NCBI RefSeq assembly: GCF_019049625.1
Contig: NZ_JAFMOY010000132.1
Coordinates: forward strand, 62,001-126,000
Origin: Rahnella ecdela
GTDB lineage: Bacteria; Pseudomonadota; Gammaproteobacteria; Enterobacterales; Enterobacteriaceae
Reading direction: 5' to 3'
DNA: 64,000 nucleotides
Shown: in pieces, positions 40,220-50,769 of the stretch
Layout of the letters: each line of letters opens with the position of its first letter
How positions within the stretch are numbered: the stretch's first letter is position 1
Position numbers and translations under genes: made by a program
Notes under the pieces: generated by a model
Seen by the model: the letters and a program-made list of their open reading frames with translations, nothing else
Databases searched by the model: none
What the model was told of the DNA's origin: nothing

Positions 40220-40228
40220 TCGTTTCTG

Positions 40229-40254
40229 ACGCCTGCTTTGCAGGCGTTTTTATT
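40229..40254 (+). terminator. Terminator of purR
   Basis: ACGCCTGC-TTT-GCAGGCGT followed by T-rich sequence, nine bases after the purR stop and running into the punR stop. Confidence 0.85.
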
Positions 40255-41162
40255 TATCCATCCCGCAGCCATTCTTTATTCATCGTTTGCGTATCGCCCA
40301 TATATTCCAGTAACCAGGCCAGAGAGGGTGACGGATTGCTCTGATCCCACGTCAGGCAGCACGGGCTGTCAGGGAACGTATTCTCAAGATCCAGAACCTG
40401 TAATTTCTGCTGCTCAATCGGCTGACTCACGCGATGTACCGGCATCATTCCGACGCACAAACCTTCACTCAGGCATTCAAGCGCGCAGGTCCAGTCCGGA
40501 ACAACCAGACGCCGCTGGTTATCGAGGGTCCAGGTATCACGCTTGGGCAACGTCCTCGAAGTATCTTCAAGACACAGCGCAGGGTATGGCCTGAGCTGTT
40601 CATCACTTAGCGCGCCCGATAACTGCGCCAGCGGATGTTGCGGGCTGACCACGCAGTGCCAGTCCATAAATCCCATGTCACGAAAGCTGAAACGGCCGCC
40701 CACCGGGATCGCGCGTGTTGCGCCTATCGCCACATCCGCACGCCCGTCAACCAGTGCGTCCCACACGCCATTAAACACTTCGGAATGAATAATCAGTTCC
40801 GTATCGGGGAAATGGCGATAGAAATCCAGCACCAGCCGCCGGGTTCTTGCCGGTTTAACTATCCTGTCGACTGCAATTCGCAACTCGCCACGCCACCCGT
40901 TAGCCACCTGCTGACACTGGCGGCGTGTAGCTATCATTTTTTTTGTCAGAACACGGGCTTCATCCACAAAGACTTTACCTGCGGGCGTTAAAACCACATC
41001 ACGGTGACGGCGCTCGAACAAGGGCACTGCCAGCCATTGCTCCAGCTGACGAACGGTATAGCTGATGGCAGAAGGCACACGATGTAAATCCTGTGCGGCT
41101 GCGCTGAAGCTGCCGGTTCTTGCGACGGCATCAACGACTTCAAGAGCGTATTCTGACCACAT
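40254..41162 (-). CDS. punR: PunR (YdhB), LysR-family regulator of purine nucleoside uptake
   Basis: A 302-residue LysR regulator. MWSEYALEVVDAVARTGSFS and AAQDLHRVPSAISYTVRQLE form the winged helix-turn-helix, as in E. coli YdhB/PunR, and NGWRGELRIAVD begins the effector domain. PunR activates the divergent transporter gene punC. The intergenic region carries alternating half-sites. Confidence 0.95.
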   Translation of the reverse strand: MWSEYALEVVDAVARTGSFSAAAQDLHRVPSAISYTVRQLEQWLAVPLFERRHRDVVLTPAGKVFVDEARVLTKKMIATRRQCQQVANGWRGELRIAVDRIVKPARTRRLVLDFYRHFPDTELIIHSEVFNGVWDALVDGRADVAIGATRAIPVGGRFSFRDMGFMDWHCVVSPQHPLAQLSGALSDEQLRPYPALCLEDTSRTLPKRDTWTLDNQRRLVVPDWTCALECLSEGLCVGMMPVHRVSQPIEQQKLQVLDLENTFPDSPCCLTWDQSNPSPSLAWLLEYMGDTQTMNKEWLRDG

Positions 41163-41203
41163 AATTTAGCCTTCAATATTTTTGATAGCAGAGTGCAAAT
41201 ATT

Positions 41204-41233
41204 AGCGTTTCACAACGCTGTTATCAAAGCGTT
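41204..41233. promoter_or_regulatory. Alternating half-sites between punR and punC
   Basis: AGCGTT, AACGCT and AGCGTT occur in order, separated by four and eight bases, so two overlapping inverted repeats share the middle half-site. It lies 42 bases upstream of punR and 66 upstream of punC, a good position for PunR and possibly PurR. Confidence 0.55.
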
Positions 41234-41298
41234 AAAATCCGCATCCGAACTGATTTCTGCTTCAAATCATCTGCAACAAATAAATTAACGAGATAATA

Positions 41299-42492
41299 AT
41301 GAAACCCTCCTTTGGATTTATGCTCTATCTGGCAGGCCTGAGCATGCTCGGCTTTTTAGCGACAGATATGTACCTTCCTGCGTTTAGTGCAATGCAAATC
41401 AGCCTGATGACCAGTCCGGGAATGATCAGCGCCAGCCTGAGTATTTTTCTCGGCGGATTCGCGATAGGACAATTGCTGTGGGGCCCCCTGTCGGACCGCA
41501 TTGGCCGCAAACCGGTATTACTGCTGGGCCTGACGCTGTTTGCTGTCGGTTGCCTGGGCATTATTTGGGTCGAGAACGTGCGCGCCCTTCTGGCTCTGCG
41601 TTTCTTACAGGCGATGGGCGTCTGTGCGGCTGCGGTGACCTGGCAGGCTATCGTTGTTGACCGTTTTTCAGCGGATGTTGCAAAAAAAACCTTCGCCAGC
41701 ATTATGCCTTTAGTGGCACTTTCACCGGCGCTGGCTCCTTTGCTGGGCGCATGGGTGCTCAATCATTTTGACTGGGAAGCCATCTTTGCCCTGCTGACCG
41801 CGGTTGCGCTCCTGTTGCTTATCGCCACTTTTACGCTTCGGGAAAATAAGTCAGCAGAGCACAAATCTGCGGATAAAGCGGGCTTTAGCACGTTGCTGAA
41901 ATCCCGCGTTTACAGCGGTAATGTCATGATTTACGCCGCCTGCTCCGCCGGTTTCTTTGCGTGGCTGACAGGCTCACCGTTTATTCTGAGCGATATGGGT
42001 TATTCGCCGGGCGTGATTGGTCTGAGCTATGTTCCGCAGACCATTGCTTTTCTGCTCGGTGGTTTTGGCTGCCGGTTGCTTATCAGCAAGTTAGACGGGA
42101 ACAAAATTTTACCCTGGCTGCTGACGGGTTATGGCCTGAGTGTTGCGGGTCTGTTTTGTATTGCCATGTTCACTGATGCCGGGTTAGTGAGCCTGTTGAT
42201 CCCGTTCTGCTTCATGGCGCTGGTGAATGGCGCAATCTATCCAATTGTTGTCGCAAACGCATTAATGCCATTTCCTGCTAATACAGGTAAAGCCGCCGCG
42301 TTGCAAAATACCCTGCAACTGGGATTATGCTTCCTCGCCAGTCTCATGGTTTCCGCATTTATTGTGCAACCATTGATAGCGACAGTCACCACCATGCTGT
42401 CTACACTATTGTTGGTAGTTTTGGGCCGGTGGATGTCTATACGGCACGAAAATCCGCAATATACTGAGCAAAAGTCAGAGCAGGAAGCCTGA
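41299..42492 (+). CDS. punC: PunC (YdhC), MFS purine nucleoside transporter
   Basis: A 397-residue major-facilitator transporter of the Bcr/CflA type with 12 hydrophobic helices. [10 protein letters not shown] near helix 1 ([10 protein letters not shown] in the sequence, about residues 20-29) and [18 protein letters not shown] (about 61-78) are family motifs. In E. coli YdhC is PunC, for adenosine and related nucleosides. Divergent from its regulator punR. Confidence 0.93.
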   Translation: MKPSFGFMLYLAGLSMLGFLATDMYLPAFSAMQISLMTSPGMISASLSIFLGGFAIGQLLWGPLSDRIGRKPVLLLGLTLFAVGCLGIIWVENVRALLALRFLQAMGVCAAAVTWQAIVVDRFSADVAKKTFASIMPLVALSPALAPLLGAWVLNHFDWEAIFALLTAVALLLLIATFTLRENKSAEHKSADKAGFSTLLKSRVYSGNVMIYAACSAGFFAWLTGSPFILSDMGYSPGVIGLSYVPQTIAFLLGGFGCRLLISKLDGNKILPWLLTGYGLSVAGLFCIAMFTDAGLVSLLIPFCFMALVNGAIYPIVVANALMPFPANTGKAAALQNTLQLGLCFLASLMVSAFIVQPLIATVTTMLSTLLLVVLGRWMSIRHENPQYTEQKSEQEA

Positions 42493-42871
42493 TTCAGCCT
42501 CGAAAGTTAATCGTTATAATGACCATAAGTTACAATCACTTAACGGTCATTTTCATTCATGGCGATTAACTATTGAGAATGCCTGCCGGCGAGCCTATAC
42601 TCAACAAAACCCAATAAAATAGCATTTTTACAAAACTTTTATTACATACTTAAGCCGGACGCGCGGAATGCGTCACACTATTTTTTCTAGTACGTTTTTC
42701 AAGGATGATTTTCCTGCGTGACTTGTGACCGCAGGCGTTCCTCTAAATTTCCTCTGTTGGTGTCGGATATCGGACGAGGCGCTAGTCGTCTGTTCTCATA
42801 AAGACCTGCAAAAATAGCCTTTGCTTTTCCCGGCAGGTTAATAAGTCAGAAGAGAAAGTGATGGAGAAGCT
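42493..42871 (+). other. Long leader region of cfa (no gene seen)
   Basis: 379 bases before cfa. In E. coli cfa has a distal sigma-70 promoter whose long leader is the target of sRNAs such as RydC, and a proximal sigma-S promoter. The long untranslated space here agrees with that layout. I cannot identify the promoters with confidence. Confidence 0.5.
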
Positions 42872-44023
42872 ATGAGTTCATCGTGTATAGAAGACCTAAG
42901 CATTCAGGATAATCAGTGGTATCGGATAGCCAGTGAAATGCTGGCTATGGCGGACATCCAGGTAAATGGAAATCGCCCTTTCGACCTTAAAGTAAAAAAC
43001 ACTGACTTTTTTAAGCGTGTTTTACAGGAAGGTTCTCTGGGGCTGGGTGAAAGCTATATGGATGGTTGGTGGGATTGCGACCGCCTTGATATTTTTTTCC
43101 AGCGTGTTATCCGTGCAGGTTTGGAAAATAAACTCCCCCACCATTTTAAAGACACTTTGCGCGTCGCCGCAGCACGCCTTACCAATTTACAATCGCGTAA
43201 ACGTGCGTGGATTGTTGGCAAAGAGCATTACGACCTGGGCAACGATTTATTCACTCTGATGCTCGATCCTTACATGCAATATTCCTGTGGCTACTGGAAA
43301 GAAGCAACAACGCTTGAAGAAGCGCAGGAAGCCAAACTCAAAATGATCTGCGATAAACTGCAATTAAAACCCGGTCAGCGTTTGCTGGATATAGGTTGCG
43401 GATGGGGTGGATTGTCTGAGTTTGCAGCACGCAATTACGGTGTAAGCGTCGTAGGTGTCACTATTTCTGCAGAACAACAAAAACTCGCGCAAAAAAGATG
43501 TGAAGGACTGGATGTCACCATCCTCTTGCAGGATTACCGTGATCTCAACGATCAGTTCGACCGGATTGTCTCGGTCGGGATGTTCGAACATGTCGGTCCG
43601 AAGAATTATCAGACTTACTTTAATGTCGCCCAACGCAATATCAAACCCGACGGCATTTTCCTGCTGCACACTATCGGTTCTAACAAAACAGATCTTAACG
43701 TCGACCCGTGGATTGATAAATATATCTTCCCGAACGGTTGTCTGCCTTCAATTCAGCAAATTGCGCAAACCAGCGAATCTTTGTTTGTGATGGAAGACTG
43801 GCACAATATCGGCGCGGATTATGATCGTACCCTGATGGCGTGGCATGAACGTTTCCAGAAACATTGGCCTGAACTGGCAGAGAAATATGGCGATCGTTTC
43901 CACCGCATGTTCACCTATTATCTCAATGCCTGTGCAGGGGCATTCAGGGCACGTGATATTCAGCTCTGGCAAGTGGTGTTCAGTCCGCAAGGCGTTGACG
44001 GCGGAATGCGCGTTCCACGTTAA
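42872..44023 (+). CDS. cfa: Cyclopropane fatty acid synthase
   Basis: A 383-residue enzyme that adds a methylene bridge from S-adenosylmethionine to unsaturated membrane lipids, giving acid and stress resistance. The methyltransferase motif is LLDIGCGWGGLS (about residues 171-182); EHVGPKNYQTYF and LNACAGAFRARDIQLWQVVF are near-identical to E. coli Cfa. GGAGAAGCT precedes the ATG. Confidence 0.97.
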   Translation: MSSSCIEDLSIQDNQWYRIASEMLAMADIQVNGNRPFDLKVKNTDFFKRVLQEGSLGLGESYMDGWWDCDRLDIFFQRVIRAGLENKLPHHFKDTLRVAAARLTNLQSRKRAWIVGKEHYDLGNDLFTLMLDPYMQYSCGYWKEATTLEEAQEAKLKMICDKLQLKPGQRLLDIGCGWGGLSEFAARNYGVSVVGVTISAEQQKLAQKRCEGLDVTILLQDYRDLNDQFDRIVSVGMFEHVGPKNYQTYFNVAQRNIKPDGIFLLHTIGSNKTDLNVDPWIDKYIFPNGCLPSIQQIAQTSESLFVMEDWHNIGADYDRTLMAWHERFQKHWPELAEKYGDRFHRMFTYYLNACAGAFRARDIQLWQVVFSPQGVDGGMRVPR

Positions 44024-44050
44024 TCGTACTTTACATTGACTAACCGACAT

Positions 44051-44085
44051 AAAAAAACCGGACATGAACGTCCGGTTTTTATTTT
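44051..44085. terminator. Bidirectional terminator between cfa and riboflavin synthase
   Basis: ACCGGAC pairs with GTCCGGT across six bases with strong A and T flanks. Confidence 0.9.
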
Positions 44086-44116
44086 GCAGAGTCTGAAAAG
44101 CACGCGGGTATCACCG

Positions 44117-44770
44117 TTATTCAGACTTCTCGATCATGGCCTGTGCGGTTGCAATAGCAGCTTCGCGGCTGGCTAAAACACGTTCGACAGTATCAACAAT
44201 GGCCTGAGTCTGCGGGTCAATTTCAATATTAATTTTATCGCCCAGACGCTTAGTCCCAAGCGTAGTCCGTTGCAATGTTTCCGGAATTAAGTGCACGCAG
44301 AAACGGGTACGGGTAACTTCGCCGATGGTCAGACTAATACCGTCAATGCCGATATAACCTTTATGTAATACATATTTCATCAGATCTTCATGTGGCATAC
44401 GGAACCAGATCTGACGGTTATTTTCTGACGTCAAGATCTTCGCCACTTCCGCGGTACAAATAATATGCCCCGACATCAGGTGGCCGCCGATTTCATCATT
44501 AAAACGCGCTGCACGTTCCAGGTTCACGGAGTCGCCGACATTCAGATCGCCCAGATTGGTCAGGCGAAGCGTTTCTTTCATCAGATCAAAGCTGACCAGG
44601 TCGCCATTCACTTCTGTCACCGTCAGACAACAACCGTTATGTGAAACAGAAGCGCCCAGTTGCAGATTGTCGAGCATATCCTCCGGCAAGCGAACAACAT
44701 GGGTTCTGAAATTAGGTTTTTCGTCGATCGATACGACCGTTCCGGTTCCCTGAACAATTCCGGTAAACAT
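44117..44770 (-). CDS. ribE: Riboflavin synthase alpha chain
   Basis: A 217-residue enzyme that makes riboflavin from two molecules of 6,7-dimethyl-8-ribityllumazine (named ribC in older E. coli maps). It has two lumazine-binding beta-barrel repeats, beginning [15 protein letters not shown] and [14 protein letters not shown]. No FMN riboswitch is seen upstream. Confidence 0.96.
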   Translation of the reverse strand: MFTGIVQGTGTVVSIDEKPNFRTHVVRLPEDMLDNLQLGASVSHNGCCLTVTEVNGDLVSFDLMKETLRLTNLGDLNVGDSVNLERAARFNDEIGGHLMSGHIICTAEVAKILTSENNRQIWFRMPHEDLMKYVLHKGYIGIDGISLTIGEVTRTRFCVHLIPETLQRTTLGTKRLGDKINIEIDPQTQAIVDTVERVLASREAAIATAQAMIEKSE

Positions 44771-45025
44771 AGCCCTTTCCTCAATTCATAAGTCTGTTGT
44801 ATTAAAAACGACACTGCTGTCAGTTTGCCGCAGATTTAATGGAAAGCCAAATCCTCGCGGGAAGAAATAGCACCGTCTGCTTTCATTTCATTATTTAACT
44901 GCCCGTTAACAGCTTTGTTTGCTTAAAAATACCGACAATGTACAATCTTCGGACTATTTCCCACTCTTTATGGCCACCCTTCGTGGCGATTTTTATTCAA
45001 TATAATCAACAAAAAAGGTGTATCT

Positions 45026-46399
45026 GTGCAGAAGTACCTTGCAGAGGCGCGGGTTTTATTAGCGCTTGCCATTCCGGTCATCCTTGCGCAAATCGCTCAG
45101 ACCTCTATGGGCGTTGTCGATACTATAATGGCCGGTTCGGTCAGTGCCACGGACATGGCCGCTGTCGCAGTCGGGACCTCAATCTGGTTGCCCGCCATCC
45201 TGTTCGGACACGGTTTGTTACTGTCGCTGACGCCAACCATTGCGCATTTAAACGGCGCCGGACGTCGTGACAAAATCGGTCATCAGGTTCAGCAGGGGTT
45301 CTGGCTGGCCTCGGGTGTTTCCGTGCTGGTCATCGCCGTTTTATATCAGTGCGACCATATTCTCGGCCTGATGCACAATATTGATCCGGAGCTGAAAGAA
45401 AAAGCAGTCGGTTATTTGCACGCCATTATGTGGGGGGCGCCGGGTTATTTGTTCTTCCAGGTGCTGCGCGACCAGTGCGAAGGTTTGTCGAAAACCAAGC
45501 CGGGCATGGTATTCGGCTTTATCGGTTTGCTGGTGAATATTCCCGTTAACTATATTTTCATCTATGGCAAATTCGGTGCGCCTGCTCTCGGTGGCGTTGG
45601 CTGCGGTGTTGCAACCGGGACCGTCTACTGGGTGATGTTCTTTATGATGAGATATTATGTCCGTCATAACCGTGCCCTGCGTGATACTCAGCCTGCTTCA
45701 CGCTTTGCTAAACCCGACTGGGCGACGCTGCGCCGTCTTTCCCAGCTGGGTTTGCCGATTGCACTGGCCTTATTCTTTGAAGTCACACTGTTCGCCATCG
45801 TCGCCCTGCTCGTTTCCCCGCTGGGAATTGTGGCCGTTGCCAGTCATCAGATTGCCCTTAACGTCGGCTCACTGATGTTTGTTGTGCCGCTCTCGCTGGG
45901 CGTTGCGGCAACCATACGGGTAGGGTCAAAGCTTGGAGAATCTTCCGTTGAAGGCGCGAAGGTTGCTGCTTATACCAGCATCATGACCGGTATTCTTATG
46001 GCCTGTTGTACTGCGACGACGGCGATTTTGTTCCGCGAACACATTGCAGCGCTGTACAACGACAGCCCGGAAGTGGTGATGCTTGCATCGCATCTTTTGA
46101 TTTTTGCGGCGTTGTTCCAGATTTCAGACGCCATTCAGGTGATTGGTAGCGGCATTCTGCGTGGCTATAAAGATACCCGTTCTATCTTCTATATCACGTT
46201 CATCGCTTATTGGGTGCTGGGTTTGCCGGTCGGATACATGCTGGGCCTTACCGATTTGCTGGTACCGAGAATGGGACCGAGTGGTTTCTGGTGCGGATTT
46301 ATTCTGGGGCTGACCTTTGCGGCGATGATGATGACCTTGCGCATGCGCTGGTTACAGAAGCAACCGTCCTACACGATTTTGCAAAAAGCCGGTCGTTGA
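45026..46399 (+). CDS. mdtK: MdtK (NorM), MATE multidrug efflux pump
   Basis: A 457-residue, 12-helix MATE transporter exporting cationic drugs with sodium or proton exchange. The first helix [20 protein letters not shown] and the block YFIYGKFG...[11 protein letters not shown] match MdtK. Translation starts at GTG with AGGTG upstream. Divergent from ribE; the tRNA-Val pair lies after it, as in E. coli. Confidence 0.95.
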   Translation: MQKYLAEARVLLALAIPVILAQIAQTSMGVVDTIMAGSVSATDMAAVAVGTSIWLPAILFGHGLLLSLTPTIAHLNGAGRRDKIGHQVQQGFWLASGVSVLVIAVLYQCDHILGLMHNIDPELKEKAVGYLHAIMWGAPGYLFFQVLRDQCEGLSKTKPGMVFGFIGLLVNIPVNYIFIYGKFGAPALGGVGCGVATGTVYWVMFFMMRYYVRHNRALRDTQPASRFAKPDWATLRRLSQLGLPIALALFFEVTLFAIVALLVSPLGIVAVASHQIALNVGSLMFVVPLSLGVAATIRVGSKLGESSVEGAKVAAYTSIMTGILMACCTATTAILFREHIAALYNDSPEVVMLASHLLIFAALFQISDAIQVIGSGILRGYKDTRSIFYITFIAYWVLGLPVGYMLGLTDLLVPRMGPSGFWCGFILGLTFAAMMMTLRMRWLQKQPSYTILQKAGR

Positions 46400-46619
46400 T
46401 CCGTCGTTATCTTCCACGCGCTGAAAAATTCACTGACGGCGCGTGGGATTTCGGGTCTGTACAGTGGCTGTTATGCCTAAAAAAACAACGCAATGCGCAT
46501 TAGCTCGACAGTCACGCACAATATGACAGGAAAATGTCTTTTTTCCCTTGCCAGCCTTCAGAGAGGTCGTTAATATTCGTCCCCGTCGCCAAGACTGGCT
46601 GACGAAAAAGAAAAACGTT

Positions 46620-46696
46620 GCGTCCGTAGCTCAGTTGGTTAGAGCACCACCTTGACATGGTGGGGGTCGGTGGTTCGAGTCCACTCGGACGCACCA
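46620..46696 (+). tRNA. valV: tRNA-Val (GAC anticodon), copy 1
   Basis: 77 bases with an encoded CCA end. The acceptor stem is GCGTCCG/CGGACGC, the T-loop is GGTTCGAGTCC, and the anticodon GAC (46654-46656) sits in CTTGACATG. It is identical to E. coli valV/valW, at the same place after mdtK. Confidence 0.97.
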
Positions 46697-46724
46697 ATTT
46701 TCTCGCAGTACCGTTGCATAATGT

Positions 46725-46801
46725 GCGTCCGTAGCTCAGTTGGTTAGAGCACCACCTTGACATGGTGGGGGTCGGTGGTTCGAGTCCACTCGGACGCACC
46801 A
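46725..46801 (+). tRNA. valW: tRNA-Val (GAC anticodon), copy 2
   Basis: An exact 77-base copy of the first gene, with encoded CCA, starting 28 bases after it; the two are probably cotranscribed and processed. No integrase or duplicated attachment site is adjacent. Confidence 0.97.
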
Positions 46802-47089
46802 AAGCAACGCTCTCTCTTTCCTCTCTGATTCAAATCCCAACGCTACCCCCCCTGAATACCGTTTTATACTTTCGCCCAGCGTTTCTTCACATCATCCGTT
46901 TGTATTTTTTTAAGATTATTTTTCACTTGTGTCATTTTCGATCGTCGGGTGAAAAAATTGTTGTGACCTGCTGATTTTTACGCTGCCCGCATTGGATGAA
47001 TTCAAAACAACGTTCCGATATCTGCGCTAAGCTTGCGCAACATCACGTTTTTTATTTGGTTTCCCAACCCGTTCCCCTCTATAATACGC
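46802..47089. other. Region between tRNA-Val pair and the pykF promoter (no gene seen)
   Basis: AT-rich, without a credible frame or clear terminator. The promoter and Cra-type site of pykF follow at 47090-47115. Confidence 0.5.
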
Positions 47090-47115
47090 ATCGTCTCTTC
47101 GATTGAATGGTTTCA
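47090..47115 (+). promoter_or_regulatory. pykF -10 and Cra-type site
   Basis: A perfect TATAAT (47090-47095) is followed by TGAATGGTTTCA (47104-47115), close to the Cra/FruR half-palindrome TGAA-n4-TTCA. The start would be near 47102, so Cra binding just downstream would block transcription when hexose-phosphate levels fall, as in E. coli. Confidence 0.7.
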
Positions 47116-47344
47116 GCCCCTTGATCTGTCGATATCGCCCTAATAAAAGCGTCACCACTCCAGTAGCGATGATAAATCGCACAAATCGCTATGCTTTGGC
47201 TGAACTTACTACACCATTCCTTTCACAGTCTTCTACGCTTAGTAATGATTTGATTCAACCAGGCACCACCTCAATTCCGCGCGGGCAGCAATGCTGTCAG
47301 GCAAACACTTTTCCAATCCATCACAACTTGTAGATAAAATCGTC

Positions 47345-48757
47345 ATGAAAAAGACCAAAATTGTTTGTACCATCGGCCCGAAAACCGAATCCGAAGAAAT
47401 GCTGACCAAACTGCTTGATGCAGGCATGAACGTTATGCGTCTGAACTTCTCCCACGGTGATTATGAAGAGCACGGTCAGCGCATTCAAAATATCCGCAAC
47501 GTGATGGCGAAGACCGGTCACAAAGCGGCAATTCTGCTGGACACCAAAGGTCCTGAAATTCGCACCATGAAACTGGAAGGCGGCAAAGACGCTTCTCTGG
47601 TTGCGGGTCAGACTTATACCTTCACTACTGATCAAAGTGTTATCGGTAACACCGAACGCGTAGCCGTGACCTATCAGGGCTTCGCAGCTGACCTGAAAAT
47701 CGGTAACACCATTCTGGTCGATGATGGCCTGATCGGTATGGAAGTGACCAACGTCACCGAATCCGAAGTTACCTGTAAAGTGCTGAACAACGGCGACCTG
47801 GGCGAAAATAAAGGCGTTAACCTGCCAGGCGTTTCTATCGCACTGCCAGCGCTGGCTGAAAAAGACAAACGTGACCTGATCTTTGGTTGTGAGCAAGGCG
47901 TTGATTTCGTCGCAGCTTCTTTCATCCGTAAACGTTCTGACGTTCTGGAAATCCGCGAACACCTGAAAGCACACGGTGGCGAACACATCCAGATCATCTC
48001 CAAAATTGAAAACCAGGAAGGCCTGAACAACTTCGACGAAATCCTCGAAGCTTCTGACGGCATCATGGTTGCACGTGGCGACCTGGGCGTTGAAATCCCG
48101 GTTGAAGAAGTTATCTTCGCGCAGAAGATGATGATTGAAAAATGTAACCGTGCGCGAAAAGTGGTTATCACCGCTACGCAGATGCTCGATTCCATGATCA
48201 AAAACCCACGCCCTACCCGCGCTGAAGCTGGCGACGTGGCCAACGCCATCATCGACGGCACCGACGCTGTTATGCTGTCTGGTGAAAGTGCGAAAGGTAA
48301 ATACCCGCTGGAAGCTGTGACCATCATGGCCACCATTTGTGACCGTACTGACCGCGTAATGCAGAGCCGCATTGATGGTCAGAACGACAATCGCAAACTG
48401 CGTATTACTGAAGCCGTTTGCCGTGGTGCAGTAGAAACTGCTGAGAAACTGGATGCGCCACTGATCGTTGTTGCAACCAGCGGTGGTAAATCAGCTAAAG
48501 CTGTGCGTAAATACTTCCCGCATGCCACTATCCTGGCTCTGACCACCAATGAAATCACTGCACGTCAGCTGATCCTGACCAAAGGTGTTGTGACTCAGCT
48601 GGTAAAAGAAATTGCCTCTACTGATGATTTCTACCGTATCGGTAAAGAAGCCGCCATCGAAAGTGGTCTGGCTCAGAAAGGCGACATCGTAGTGATGGTT
48701 TCTGGCGCACTGGTTCAGAGCGGCACAACAAATACTTCATCGGTGCATGTTGTTTAA
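47345..48757 (+). CDS. pykF: Pyruvate kinase I
   Basis: A 470-residue enzyme, the same length as E. coli PykF, converting phosphoenolpyruvate and ADP to pyruvate and ATP. N-terminal [20 protein letters not shown] and the active-site regions [11 protein letters not shown] and [15 protein letters not shown] are conserved. The leader is about 240 bases from the -10 at 47090 to the ATG. It is fructose-bisphosphate activated in the family. Confidence 0.97.
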   Translation: MKKTKIVCTIGPKTESEEMLTKLLDAGMNVMRLNFSHGDYEEHGQRIQNIRNVMAKTGHKAAILLDTKGPEIRTMKLEGGKDASLVAGQTYTFTTDQSVIGNTERVAVTYQGFAADLKIGNTILVDDGLIGMEVTNVTESEVTCKVLNNGDLGENKGVNLPGVSIALPALAEKDKRDLIFGCEQGVDFVAASFIRKRSDVLEIREHLKAHGGEHIQIISKIENQEGLNNFDEILEASDGIMVARGDLGVEIPVEEVIFAQKMMIEKCNRARKVVITATQMLDSMIKNPRPTRAEAGDVANAIIDGTDAVMLSGESAKGKYPLEAVTIMATICDRTDRVMQSRIDGQNDNRKLRITEAVCRGAVETAEKLDAPLIVVATSGGKSAKAVRKYFPHATILALTTNEITARQLILTKGVVTQLVKEIASTDDFYRIGKEAAIESGLAQKGDIVVMVSGALVQSGTTNTSSVHVV

Positions 48758-48977
48758 TTAAAAACGTGACCAGAAGCATTAATGAACGCCGCGTAAAGTG
48801 GCGTTAATTTATTCAAAAAGTATCTTGTTTCATAAAAAGTGCGAAAAGCGGTAGCAGTAAAATTGGGATAAGTCCCATGGAATACAGCTGTTTTCGCTGC
48901 AATTTTTAACTTTTTCGTAAAAAAAGATGCTTCTTTGAGCGAACGATCAAAATATAGCGTTTACCGGCAAAAAATTA

Positions 48978-49007
48978 TTCTCATTAGAAAATAGTTTGTG
49001 TAATACT
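48978..49007 (+). promoter_or_regulatory. Strong promoter of lpp
   Basis: TTCTCA (48978-48983), 17 bases, then TAATAC (49001-49006) preceded by TGTG. The sequence around the -10 and the leader (TTGTAACGCTACATGGAG) is nearly identical to E. coli lpp, one of the strongest promoters known. Confidence 0.85.
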
Positions 49008-49029
49008 TGTAACGCTACATGGAGATTAA

Positions 49030-49287
<258 letters not shown>

Positions 49288-49305
49288 TATTTACTTCTCT
49301 AGTTC

Positions 49306-49334
49306 AATGGCGCACTCAGTGCGCCATTTTTTTT
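49306..49334 (+). terminator. Terminator of lpp
   Basis: AATGGCGCAC-TCA-GTGCGCCATT with an eight-base T-run, 18 bases after the stop. Confidence 0.95.
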
Positions 49335-49432
49335 GTCTGCAATTCCCTCTGCCCTCGCTTTCACTCATCGGATCTTAACGTCATCGTAGCACCCCTTGAA
49401 ACGCTCCCTATGACATGCCTGAACACCGGACA

Positions 49433-49460
49433 CAAAAAAGGAGCCATGGTGGCTCCTTTT
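49433..49460. terminator. Terminator of ldtE (bidirectional)
   Basis: AAAGGAGCC pairs with GGCTCCTTT around ATGGT, flanked by A-run and T-run, 34 bases after the ldtE stop. Confidence 0.9.
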
Positions 49461-49493
49461 GGAAAAATCGCTTCTAAATCGTTTCTGTAACGT

Positions 49494-50510
49494 TTACTGC
49501 GCGCTTGCAGTTGTTACGTCAGATGCTTGTGCCGCAGCAGCCGTTTGTGGATCATTAACGGGCGGCGGTGTATCCGTTGCCTTATCACCTACGCTTACGA
49601 CGACAGGCATGCCTGAACGTCGTGTAATCGCTTCTTTTACCATCGCGGCATTAGTCTCATCGTTCTTGATGAATTTCTTCATTGCGGCAGTCAGCGGGAT
49701 CGGTTTGGTTTGCGGATCATCCTTTTCGGTATGCGACAAAGGCTGATGCACTTCGATATAACGCTTACCATCCGGCTCCACATCATATTTTATCGGCTGA
49801 TTCACAATCTGCACGCGCGTTCCCTTTGGCACCGAGTTAAACAGCGCTTCGATATCGTCAGGACGCAGACGGATACAGCCTGAGCTCACGCGCATACCAA
49901 TACCAAAGTTGGCGTTCGTGCCGTGGATCAGATACTGACCTGTTCCGGCCGACAGACGCATCGCAAACAGCCCCATCGGGTTATCCGGGCCAGCAGGCAC
50001 CATTCCCGGCAAGGTAATACCATCTTTCAGATAGGCTTTGCGGATGTTAGCCGTCGGCGTCCAGGTAGGATTGGGGATTTTCTGGCTGACAGAAGTCACC
50101 ATCTCCGGCGTATTTCGTCCCAGCTGGCCAATACCAATCGGATAGACGATGACTTTATCCTCGCCTTTCGGATAGTAGTACAGACGCAGCTCCGCCAGAT
50201 TCACCACAATGCCTTCGCGTTTCGTGTCAGGCAACAGCATCTGTGAAGGAATAGTCAGTACGGTTCCCGCTTTTGGCAGATAGGGATCAGTGCCGGGATT
50301 AGCTTCCAGCATCGCGATCAGGCCAATCTGATATTTGGCGGCCACGTCTTCCAGTGGTTTGCCGTCATTGGGCACCACATAAGTCGTGTTTTCGCCAATC
50401 AGGCGGCTATTATCCGGCGGCAAAGGGTATTCTGCTGCACTTGCGGTCATGGAATGGGTTGCCACAAATGTGCCAACTAACATTGCCAGAAGGGGTAATG
50501 CGCGTCTCAT
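49494..50510 (-). CDS. ldtE: LdtE (YnhG), L,D-transpeptidase
   Basis: A 338-residue secreted enzyme that forms meso-DAP to meso-DAP crosslinks in peptidoglycan. The signal peptide ends in ASA (about residue 25). A LysM domain (about residues 42-90, TYVVPNDGKPLEDVAAKYQI) is followed by the YkuD domain (about 98-240) with HGTNANFGIGM and the catalytic Cys in SSGCIRLRP. A C-terminal region of about 90 residues is polar and Ala-rich. Position beside lpp is conserved. Confidence 0.94.
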   Translation of the reverse strand: MRRALPLLAMLVGTFVATHSMTASAAEYPLPPDNSRLIGENTTYVVPNDGKPLEDVAAKYQIGLIAMLEANPGTDPYLPKAGTVLTIPSQMLLPDTKREGIVVNLAELRLYYYPKGEDKVIVYPIGIGQLGRNTPEMVTSVSQKIPNPTWTPTANIRKAYLKDGITLPGMVPAGPDNPMGLFAMRLSAGTGQYLIHGTNANFGIGMRVSSGCIRLRPDDIEALFNSVPKGTRVQIVNQPIKYDVEPDGKRYIEVHQPLSHTEKDDPQTKPIPLTAAMKKFIKNDETNAAMVKEAITRRSGMPVVVSVGDKATDTPPPVNDPQTAAAAQASDVTTASAQ

Positions 50511-50713
50511 ACTCAGTCCTTTTTCGGCCTGCGCTCAGACAATCTGAGGCAAGACAATTATCTCGTCTGGTAATACTAGCAGCGCAGAATCTGGTGGCAA
50601 TCAAACCACAGAAAATCAGAAAGTTACCTGAAGGAAGTCTGGAGAAAACGACAAAGATAGTGAATTGAAAAATCAGACTAAAAAGGAAATGCGAAAGGTA
50701 GAACGGGGAATTT

Positions 50714-50751
50714 GCTTTGCTCATTAGCAGACAATTCCTAATGAGCAAAGC
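50714..50751. repeat. Perfect 14-bp inverted repeat after sufE
   Basis: GCTTTGCTCATTAG and CTAATGAGCAAAGC are exact inverses with a ten-base loop, 18 bases after the sufE stop (minus strand). There is no T-run after it, so it may act as a Rho-dependent or 3'-protecting stem ending the suf transcript. Confidence 0.75.
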
Positions 50752-50769
50752 AGCAGCGCAGAAGCTGTA

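Noticed and set aside
44771..45025. FMN riboswitch upstream of riboflavin synthase
   Set aside because: No RFN-element conserved blocks are seen; in enterobacteria the switch is at ribB.
46512..46802. A minus-strand open frame with a repeated block containing RPSGLEPPTPTMSRWCSNQL
   Set aside because: It is the reverse complement of the two tRNA-Val genes read as protein, a well-known false gene.
47674..48372. Long open frame antisense to pykF
   Set aside because: Composition is that of a codon-bias shadow; no start signal and no neighbours.
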